A DNA stretch of 64,000 nucleotides from Diprion similis (lineage: Eukaryota > Arthropoda > Insecta > Hymenoptera > Diprionidae), in the NCBI RefSeq assembly GCF_021155765.1, contig NC_060115.1, positions 6,986,493 through 7,050,492 of the forward strand, written 5' to 3'. The translations under genes were made by a program, and so were the position numbers. This document shows, piece by piece, positions 30,844-40,198 of this stretch; within the stretch, counting starts at the first letter, position 1; every line of letters starts with the position of its first letter. The notes below the pieces were generated by a model, which saw only the letters and a list, made by a program, of their open reading frames with translations, was not told where the DNA came from and ran no database searches.

Positions 30844-33821
30844 AACAGGTGAATCATTCCCCACATAAAGCGATCCTTACTTAATTTATAGATCAATAAT
30901 TTTTTTCATTTAATTTATTATCTTTCCATCTGCCTCTCCACGTAACGAAAAATCTTCACGCATCATTCTATGTACATCACATATATCATTTTATACGATA
31001 TGAGGCTATAATTTTACGTAAGCGTATATTACATAAGGATATAGATTCGACGGTATTGTATTATATTATACAGAAGAAGGATATTTATGGAGGAAGTACG
31101 ATTGTATAGATCGAGATGAACTTGTACTCAGTCTCAGTATTATAAATATTTAAAACATAATTTAATGTGTTCCCAAGTGTATAAGTTATACTATACGACT
31201 AAAAAAATAAGATATATGTATACGTGATCTGAATTGTGTGCCAAATAAATGCCTACACAGATTAACTGTATAGGTATATTTGTGTATGAGTAAACGAGTA
31301 GTTGTAGCTTGTATCGAGCATATAAGTATTTGACCTGTAATCAGTACTCAATTGTAAGCTACTAAAGTAAGGATACAAGCGTAATTATCCTGCAAAATCT
31401 CGTCGTATATGTGTTTTATTTCAAGACTGTAGTTGAGAGAAAACTGGGGAAAACTTGAAAGAAAAATATATACAAAGATTTTTAATAATTCCATTGAATC
31501 GTTGCAAAAAAAATTGAGGCTTGTGACTAATAGTTAAAAATTGATGAAACGATATTTCGATTTGCTTGTTATATTAGTCACTTTAGAAGATAAGAATTAT
31601 AAAATGAAAACAGAGCACCGACTCTATTTCGATTTATAATTTATCCCTCGGGTTACTTAAGTTATTCGTAGAATTCCTTTTATAATTAAACGATTGAATA
31701 TTAGAGATTTGTTAATATATTTAATTTAAGAAAATGTATGATAATGGAGGAGGTACATGGAGGAGAGAACTCACGATGTATATATATCATGCAACATTAA
31801 AGATATATTGTAATATAAAAGAAAATTTGATTGACTGTTGAGACGGATGAAAGTTTTTGTTCTCTTTTTTTTTTACGTTTGAACTATAAGGTAAACCTTT
31901 CATCAATTTGTCTACACAAAAAAAAAAGTATGTTTAATTCCATAAGCATTATAACTATGCATAAGTATACGAGTTTAAGTAGTCTCGATGTAATACATGC
32001 TATTTTTATACTTTACAACTGTGTGTACGTGATGATTAGAATACACGAAAACCTTTCATCTTTCTCAATATTTCTGTTAATATTGCATCCATTGCGAACC
32101 AGTGATATCGGTATTGAATGAATATAGCGCTGTACGCGTGATTGAAATCGAAATTCGGTTACAAGCGCGGATCCAAGACAGATTTTTAGGAGGGAGCGAA
32201 GCCGAGTGAGATACGGGGGGGGGGGGGGGAGATAAAATTACTAAATAAATTTTATAAATATGAAAAAAAAAAAAAACACTAAACAAAAAAGAACGAATTA
32301 CTCTCGGTTGTCGACAATATCTCAACCGTTATAACCACAGTATCGCTGCTGTCTAATTTTTGCAATCGTTTTAGTCCTCACTTAACTACCACACTCGCCA
32401 ACAGAAGCCAAAAGGTTAAGTCAAAATAATTGGCTTTTGAAAACATATGAATTGGTCGAGGTCCGAAATTTTTTCAAATGTTTGTTTTTCCTAAAAACCA
32501 CGGTGTAACAACGATACGCCTCGCGATATAAACTCGCCCCAGTCTTCCGCACCGTTTAATCGTCCTTAATGAGACAATTAATTAATTATTTGAATGAAAA
32601 ATCTATTTAAATAATAACCAAAATATTGATGTCGGCACCATATTTAAAGTTGTTTATGTAGTTTTTTTTAAAAGTCCACAAGGGAAAAAGCAGAGTTGAA
32701 TGGCTACTTGCGAATATCTAAATATATTTTATAGTAGAATATAGTATAAAGTAGGTACTAATAATGTACTAAGATCCTGAAAGTATTGGACTTCAATATC
32801 AATTGAATATGAAACAAAAGAAAAGAAAAAATATTTACTTACGATTGACCAGACCAATTTATTTAAAAATTCAATATGTTATTGAGAGTCAAGTTAAGAC
32901 TTTCTATAGATATACAATAGACAGATTTTGATCTTGTTACGTGTGTGATATTATTTTATTTTGTTCCTTAGTTACTGTGATACTTTTCCAGTATAAAGGT
33001 AAATAAACTAAAAATCTGTCCATTGTGCATATGCATAAAAGCTCTTGACTCTCTCACTACCATAACAAATTTTCAATCAAATTGGTTATGTTACTTCAGA
33101 GAGAATTTTTTTTTATTTTGGTTATAATCTATTTCTTTTATACTAATAGGTTAAGGTCCAATTCTTTTAAGACCGTAGTATTTTGATGGTACACATACAG
33201 ATTCCGCGAGAGCAAATTTTCCTCCCGTCCGGAGGGGGCAATACCCCCCCCCCCCCCCCCCCCCCCCGCCCTTTCCGCCGCCGTTGGATACACGTAGTTT
33301 ATAGCCCACGACGTCACAAAGGAGTTTCAGAAGTTTTTTCCGGATTGCTAAACATGCTGTGCGATATTCGCATACTAACTTCGTGTGATACGACATATGA
33401 ATAGCAATACAGCGTCGGTTGATTTGATATGCTACATCGTAGGTCCGAGAATGGCCGAATGAGTAGCCGGAATCCCCGATGCTAAACTAGATGGGTGAAA
33501 CATCGGTGACCGATCAGTAGAACTTGTTGCATAAAAGCGTCCGCATGTTGAACACGGAGACATTGGTTAACGCTTATTGAAGAACGTTTTACAGATGATA
33601 AAACAAGAGATTGAAAAAAACCGTTGAAAGATACTGCTCATTCATTATAAACCATTATAAATCTCGGTACAAGTGGATAATTGAATAAAGTTTGAGCATC
33701 GTAAGGGCGTTCGGGTTAGTGGAAGAAGTACAATTCTTCGTTAACGCAATTACAAGATTATAAAAAATCTGTAACACTAGACGATTGCCTCTGTTGTTAA
33801 TTGCACGAGAGGAGCAACAAT
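30844..33821. other. Spacer between ETS copies 1 and 2
   Basis: Left part (to about 31870) is 3' flank that is duplicated after copy 2 (to about 38180). Right part, from about 33380, is 5' flank duplicated before copy 3 (from about 39772). Between lie a 15-base poly-G (32215-32229), a MITE-like element (32884-33055) and a 24-base poly-C (33244-33267). No coding sequence seen. Confidence 0.6.
32884..33055. mobile_element. Small MITE-like element with about 46-bp inverted ends
   Basis: Left end reads GAGAGTCAAG ... CAATAGACAGATTTT (32884-32939). The right end is the reverse complement of GAGAGTCAAG ... CAATGGACAGATTTT (33010-33055), with one short indel. The core is about 70 bp and non-coding. 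The organisation fits a non-autonomous DNA transposon. Target-site duplication not resolved. Confidence 0.6.
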
Positions 33822-34917
33822 ATGTCATCCGTAAGTTTCCATTTTGTTTAACGTTTCTCCTACATTTCGTTAGAATTTCACGCGCCTTTTACAAACTCAC
33901 GCACGAAACTTGGTTGCCTTATTTCTTATCTCAATTCTTTTTGTCTTATACAATCTCATTGTTGTTATAAATGCAATATAACTCTTCGCTATGACACAAG
34001 TATAAGAAAATAATAAGATTTAATCTAATTTAATTTGAAGTTTATCTTTTTTTTTACCCCTTACCCGATTTTCTGCAGTTTGGTTATCTGGTGTGTGATC
34101 TAGACGCCATGGATTTAAATCGTCAAGTACCGCTAAACCAAGATAATGAAACTCAATCCGATCGAATTCTTCGAAATTCGAAATACACCGAGAGATCCGT
34201 GCGTGGAATCGGATGACGGTAAGTAACTGCTGCTCTTTATTATTATATCTGCCTAGGAAACAAGCGAAAGAATGATATCATTCCTCGCAGTCGTTAAACA
34301 GTAATACGTTATATTATACTGTTACATATCTTCTCATATTAATGAATGATTCGCTGTTTTTTTTTCCATTTTTTGCCATCACCGTGTACAGATAGCAAAG
34401 AGGATGAGAACGAAGATTGCGAAAGTTGGAGCAAAAAGCCTCCAATTGAATGGGATAAAGACGATACAAAAAAGTGGCTACTTTCGACGATATTAAAGAA
34501 ATTGGGTGGACATTACTCCGACTGCTGCAGGAGTGAGAAACTTGTTATGCCAGGAGAAGAACTTCTAAAGTTGTCGGAAAATGATTTTATAAATTTCTGC
34601 GGAACCAACGGAAGTAGGCTTTTCGAATTGTTGCCGAAGCAAAGCGTCCCAACGATTCGTCGTAAGTTTTATAGTAGAAACGAAAGTCGAACAAACTCAA
34701 AAAGAATGTCTGGGACATTAATTTTACGTGAAACAAATCGGTCCGGATGTAAGATATTATTTTTCCGATTTTTACGCAAACAGGTGATAGAAAAAGTACG
34801 AAGATCGATGCCCAAGGGTGGAAGAAAAAACGGGTAGAACGGTGGGAGATGACAGATACAAAAAGTTGGCTCCTTTGGATATCTCATGAATTAAAGATGC
34901 TTTTCGAAGAATTTTCC
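33822..34917 (+). pseudogene. ETS cluster copy 2, 5' half: frameshifted and truncated
   Basis: Matches copy 3 exon by exon: 33822-33830 (ATG TCA TCC), 34079-34218, 34392-34661 (first PNT domain) and the start of the second PNT exon at 34784. Exon two lacks two bases relative to copy 3 (CCGAT-CGAATTC against GCGATGTCGAATCC). This shifts the frame to a TGA at 34214-34216. The second PNT exon breaks off at about 34917, after a deletion of about 21 nt (the segment with CTTTGCATTGTTGCC), into unrelated DNA. The exon encoding PNT domain 1 and the following intron are identical or nearly so to copy 3, so the damage looks recent. A protein restarting at an internal ATG in the first PNT exon is possible but not supported. 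Confidence 0.8.
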
Positions 34918-35847
34918 AAATCTCGCCGGCGCCCCGCCACCCTGTCAGACATCCAGAAAGCCCGGCCTTCCACTTCCTTCGATCCTTCGCCCCTCCCCAG
35001 TTCTTCTTTTCACCGCCCACGCTGCCTCTGTTTAACGCTTCACCCTATGATATATACCACTATACCTATACAGATTGAACCCCTTACCCTACACTCGTAC
35101 CCTTATATCTACGAACATTTGACCCTTCAACCCCACTTCCATCCACCCTCCCAACAAAACCCGAAAACGAGAGTTGGCGCGCAGGGCGAAATCCCGCTAG
35201 TATTTACATACATATATTGTGACGAAAACAAATTTCTCCGCGATCTGGCAAATATGGTCAACACGTGCAGGGGCACGAACGGGCCGATTTCTCATGGCTC
35301 GCCGACGCGAAGCTTTTTCTAACCTTCCTTTTCTCTTTCGTTAAGCGCCAAGTCAGATGTGAGTTTTCTTACCTAGACCCAAACCAAACTAGGATAGTTT
35401 ACAGTTGCCGAGGGCTGAACGTCTGTGACTGGAGCAGGGCTACCGAGCAAGGCTTTCGAGATAATATGTCAAGGAGGTGCAACGAGCAGAGGAGGGGATA
35501 AATAATACCTGGACGCGATGAGGTTGATGTTCACAATAATTTGGTTTATTACCTTTTGTAGATTCCGGTAACAATCCCCAATTGTGGCTGCGACCAAGAT
35601 ACGAAAATCCAGCTGCTGGCGCACACACACACACACACTCACTCACGAAACTATCGATGACACTTGACCTGTCGCTCATGGTGTTATTAATCCGACTAAA
35701 CGCTCTCGGCCCGTCGGCAGAAATCTCGGCCGCCGCCCCCCTCCCGGCCCCCCTTCGCATTCGGGGGTTGGCGGACTCGATCACTGTTTTCGTTTCGCAC
35801 CTTTGTGTTACACTATACAATACAGTATATGTATATATAATATAATT
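34918..35847. mobile_element. Foreign insertion, possibly a solo LTR or retroelement fragment
   Basis: This stretch has no counterpart in copies 1 or 3 and is clearly more C/G-rich in parts than its neighbours. A segment beginning TGTGACGAAAAC (35218) resembles the TGTGAC start of many insect LTRs. It later contains CAATAATTTGGTTTATTA, like an LTR polyadenylation region, and a (CA)n tract at 35621-35640. No gag or pol similarity is visible and I could not fix both ends or a target duplication. Called as an insertion with good confidence, as an LTR with low confidence. Confidence 0.45.
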
Positions 35848-35973
35848 ATTGGCGAGATTACTTTCTCTGTAAAAGAAATGATCTAGTTTGAATCTTGAAA
35901 TTTTTGTCTACGATATAGCAATTCCGCTGTATGTATTAATCGGGTTTAACACGTGTAACCGTTGAAATTACAG

Positions 35974-37326
35974 ACGAAGAATCGGTGATCAGTACGGATT
36001 ATATTAAAAAACGACAACCCGGAAGGCCTCGAAGTTTGAATACCAAACTAAAACCTGGTAAGCTGATAAAGGAATTTTCGAAGTGCAGTCTTAAAAAATA
36101 TTTATCGATTGTGTCTAATCAATGTGATCTTTCTTTGTGTAAACCAGCAGCCAATCACAAAAGCGAGAAACTTTGGGAATTTGTGAGGAACTTGCTACTC
36201 AATCCGGAGTTTTGTCCGCAATGGATACGCTGGGAAAATTACGAAAAGAAGACATTCCGTTTTGTGAAAAGTGACTGCGTAGCGAAAAAGTGGGGATCGC
36301 GTAAAGATAATCCGGATATGACGTACGATAATTTCAGCCGTGCGATGAGGTAAATTAACGTCTCTTAAATAGTTTTTCATCACCTTTGATTGATATGTCA
36401 GAAAAGCGTTGATTTCGGTCGAAAATCAAATTTCAAAAAACGGATTTTAGAGAAATACCGGTTTGTCCTGCGAAAGGCTGGATTTTCACGGGTGTAAAAT
36501 TGTTACAACGGTAAAGTGTCGCGCGTAAAAACTACGTGGTTGAATTACTGGATCTGAGTTGCTTTTTCATACGAGGTATTCAAAAATCTGGGATTGTTAA
36601 TTGGAAGTATGAACAAACGGGAAAAACGAAGAAGCAAAAAGGAACTCGAATGAAACCGTAGCTGTTATTGGAGGTAAGTAAATAATCTAATTCATTCTTA
36701 GTGTTCCAGAATCGTGCACTAATGCATAAAATGCCTTTTCATGTTTATTACCGCATGCTATAATACTGAAAATATAACAAAGTGTCCAGGGAATTTCTTT
36801 TCAACAATAATAAAAAAGATGTCAACAGTCAATGTCAATGCATTAAATGTATTACGATTCTAGAATAAGAGACGGATTAGATTATTTTTGTATACCTCTA
36901 ACAACTACCTTTTCACTCGATTTCCTTCTCGCTTCTTTATTTTCTCCGTTTGTTCAACCTGGCAAGTAAGAATCCTTGATTTTTTAATTTCTCGAATGAA
37001 AATGTAATATTCATCAACTAACTCAACCACGTGGCTTCTGACGTCCGTGAAAATTCAGCCAAATTTCCGCGATGATCTCGAAAACCGTTAGATGAAAAAA
37101 TCGGAGACTTGCAGGATTTTACAACTTAAAAACGCAAAAAAAAAAACGCAATGTTAATCATTAATTTTCTTCCTTGTGTTTCAGATATTACTACGACAAA
37201 GATATATTAGTGGGTCACCAAAATAAGCGTTTCGTTCGTCAATTTGGTCCTAAAGCGACGGGGCTAGAAACGGACGATCCGAATTTCAAAAATGCCATGA
37301 CCAGGAAAATTAAGGGCAAATCATGA
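35974..37326 (+). pseudogene. ETS cluster copy 2, 3' half: AT-hook and ETS exons without a linked PNT
   Basis: Two exons, 35974-36349 and 37185-37326, correspond to the last two exons of copy 1 and remain open to a TGA. The first is identical to copy 1 over about 280 nt, including the 90-nt exitron and the intron before it. Changes then accumulate: DNFSRAMRYYYDKD replaces EKFSRAMRYYYKKD, and NKRFVRQFG replaces GRRLVYQFG. Two of these remove positive charge in or next to the DNA-recognition helix. The tail is new (NAMTRKIKGKS). With the 5' half broken and an insertion between, a normal full-length product is unlikely. An ETS-only protein from a new promoter is conceivable. Confidence 0.7.
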
Positions 37327-38186
37327 AAATGTGAAAAAATAATAGAGCAATTTTTTTTACATTTGGAGCCGATTTATGGCCAATCAACATGATCTTCCAT
37401 TTAACGACCACCCTAATAGGTATATTTGTGTATAAGCAGACGAGTATTAGTTAGAGCTTGTATCGAACATAGTATTTGACTTGTAATTAGTAATAATACA
37501 ATTACAATTTGTAAGCTACTAAATTTAAAAGGATATAAGCGTAATCATCCGGCAAAATCTCATCACCAATTTATACGTCGTGTTCAATTTTGAGATTGTA
37601 ATTAAGAAAAAATTGTAAAAACTGGAAGGAAAAATATACAAACATTTTTAATAATTCCTTTTAATCATTGGAAAATAATAGAGATTAGAAGATATGAATC
37701 TCGATAAGAATGATCTAACGAAAATAGAGCACCGACTCTATTTCGATTTATAATTTATCCCTTGGTTTACTCAACTCATTGATACAAAAATGTAATTTTG
37801 TATTAAATCGACGCGTATATTACGGACGTTGAACGATCGAAAAGTAGAATTTTATATATATGTATATATTTGGGGGGGGGGGGGGGGCAAAAACGGGGTA
37901 CTTGAGGGAATACTTAGTTTTCGAGGACTCTAATACGCCGTCTTTTTTTTTTAATTGGAATCGAAAAAAAAAAAAAAAAAAAATGAATTTCAGATGTCAG
38001 GGAAAAAAATAAGTTTAAGTAAAAGTAAAATATTTTATAAAATTTAGAGGGTTCCCCGTTTTGCCCGCCCCTCCCCTATATATATATATATATACATATA
38101 ATGTAACGTTGAAGATATATTGCAATATAATAGAAAATTTGATTGACTGTTGAGACGGATGAAAGTTTTTGTTCTCTTTTTTTTAC

Positions 38187-38241
38187 GTTTTCATGCTTTG
38201 CCCTTAATCTTCCTGATCATTGAATTTTTTAAATTCGGATC
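38187..38241 (-). pseudogene. Inverted fragment of an ETS terminal exon
   Basis: Read on the minus strand, this segment (GATCCGAATTTAAAAAATTC then AATGATCAGGAAGATTAAGG GCAAAGCATGAAAA) matches the end of copy 2's last exon at about 37278-37331 with several substitutions. It covers the DDPNF to TRKIKGK codons and the stop region. It is isolated and inverted, so it is a by-product of local rearrangement. Confidence 0.65.
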
Positions 38242-38661
38242 GTTTTTTTTTTTTTTTACGTAATTTATTTTTTTCTATAGGTAAGGTACGTAGTATACAG
38301 AGCCGTGGTTACATTCACATATATCTTTCATCTTTGTCCAAATACTCTTTTATTATGAAGTTCATAATTATTTACAATCTGGCGTACACACGTGTCACAC
38401 ACAGTTGTTATAAAACACGGCAATGCATCGAAATGTCTTGATTCGTGATCAAGGAATTATAAATTCGAAATGTAGCGCATGTATGTACATTCTGTGCCCA
38501 ACGCTGGAGTCCCAACGCGGTCGCATGAACATTTTCAAAACGGTGCCCTGGTCGATTCCGACGTTGACCTGTATGTTTCGAAAAATATCGAAGTCAACGT
38601 ATCTCGAACGCAAAAACAGGGTTTAATGGGCACATTGTATTGGCAATTCATTTTCATTCGA

Positions 38662-38775
38662 CGAAGAAATAAAGAAATGGCATGAATCCTACAAATTTAC
38701 CATTACGATTTGGTAAAAACCATGCTATTTCTTTATATATGCGTTGAGTGAGAATGTATTGAAGTGTTTTTGTCC
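38662..38775. mobile_element. Diverged relative of the cramped-intron MITE
   Basis: AATAAAGAAATGGCATGAAT near 38669 and CATGCTATTTCTTTATATATGCG near 38722 form imperfect inverted arms. They share the core with the element at 19723-19891, and the right flank (GAATGTATTGAAGTGTTTTTGTCC) also resembles that element's right end. Confidence 0.5.
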
Positions 38776-40198
38776 TTTCAACAACGAGAACAATCCGGAA
38801 CAATGGTCGATTCGATGTGTGCAATCTGGTGATAACTGGTCATCACCATGTTCAGAGGACAGAGCTCGACTGCCAATTGCCAAATCTGAAACCCAGCGTG
38901 CTACGCTTCTGGCCGATTGTAGCGCCGGACTCTAATGGCTAATCGAAGAAACTTTTGACTGACAATACCGGGTCCGTTACTTTTTCCATGCCTCGTACAT
39001 AATTCAACTCAAATCTCTATCTACGTAAGGTTCCGTAGAAATTTTTTTTTTTTTTTTATCTTCTGATTTGAACTAAACATTTCTTCCTCTGTATTAACAT
39101 AAACGTGAACATAAATTTTCTTATATGTATATATTTTTTTTTTTCGATTTCAATATACTCAATTTTAATTAGTTGGTGACACATAGCTTGATAATATAAG
39201 TTACAACCATCCCTCCCCTTGGTTTCACCAAAACTTCCGACCCACCGCAACATTGCGAATGCATGATTAATGCGAAAAAAAACTCAACTCAACAACGACT
39301 GCACAGTACACTAAAGCAATTCAACGATTAACCAGCAAGTCAGGCGCAAGTTAGGCGCACGATGCGGTACGTATGAAGAGAATGTTTATGTTGTACGAAA
39401 GCCGATAAGCAAGCTGCATAGTGAATACGTTACACGACTGATAAAGAAAACCAAAGGCATTAAAAACACATTATGTACAGTTCTGTCTGTCACGGTGCTC
39501 AAGTCAGTAGCGGTCCATCAGTGTAGCTATAGTTAGAAGTTCCTCGTTTGGAATACAAATCGGTGAGCTTTTAAATTTACATAATTCTGTAACGCTGTGT
39601 GCGTAATTGAAATCCAAATTTAATGTTTATGGCCCATTCCTTATCTCGCGAGGGTCGTACGTCAAGAGAGGAGTCGTAGAATTTTTTTCCTGGTTCCTAT
39701 ACACATGTGTGCGACCACTTATATATATATATATATATGAGAGTGCGTACGACATTCCCACAATAATATCTTGATGTGACACGACATACGTAGTAACATA
39801 CCGTCCGTTGATTTGGTATGCTACATAGTGGGTCCGTGATTGGCCGAATGAGTAGCCGGAAGCCCCGATATTAAACTAGATGGGTTAAAACATTGGTAAT
39901 CGATCAGTAAAACTTGTTTCGTAAACGGGTCCGGATGTTTAAACGGGAGACATTGATTAACGCTAATTAAAGAAAGTTTTACAGATGATAAAAAAAAACG
40001 ATAAAAGACACTGTTCATTCATTATAAATCATTATAAATCTCCGTACAAATGGATAATTGAATAAAGTTTGAGCATCGTAAGGGTGGTCGAGTGAGTGGA
40101 AGACGTACACTTCTTCGTTAACACAATTACAAGATTATAAAAAATCTGTAACACCAGACGATTGCCTCTGTTGTTAATTGCACGAGAGAAGCAACAAT

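Larger units (their letters stand above)
37327..40198. other. Spacer between ETS copies 2 and 3
   Basis: Starts with 3' flank shared with copy 1 (to about 38180). It then has an inverted scrap of the ETS terminal exon (38187-38241), a diverged MITE relative (38662-38775), a 16-base poly-G (37872-37887) and TA repeats (39721-39738). From about 39772 it is 5' flank shared with copy 2. No intact gene. Confidence 0.6.

Noticed and set aside
33785-33970. 61-aa ORF (and its twin at 40162) with many Leu/Phe
   Set aside because: It is the 5' UTR, the tiny ATG-TCA-TCC exon and the following intron read in another frame.
34849-35322. 157-aa plus ORF across the ETS copy 2 break
   Set aside because: It joins a few PNT codons to unrelated C-rich insertion sequence and carries no domain.
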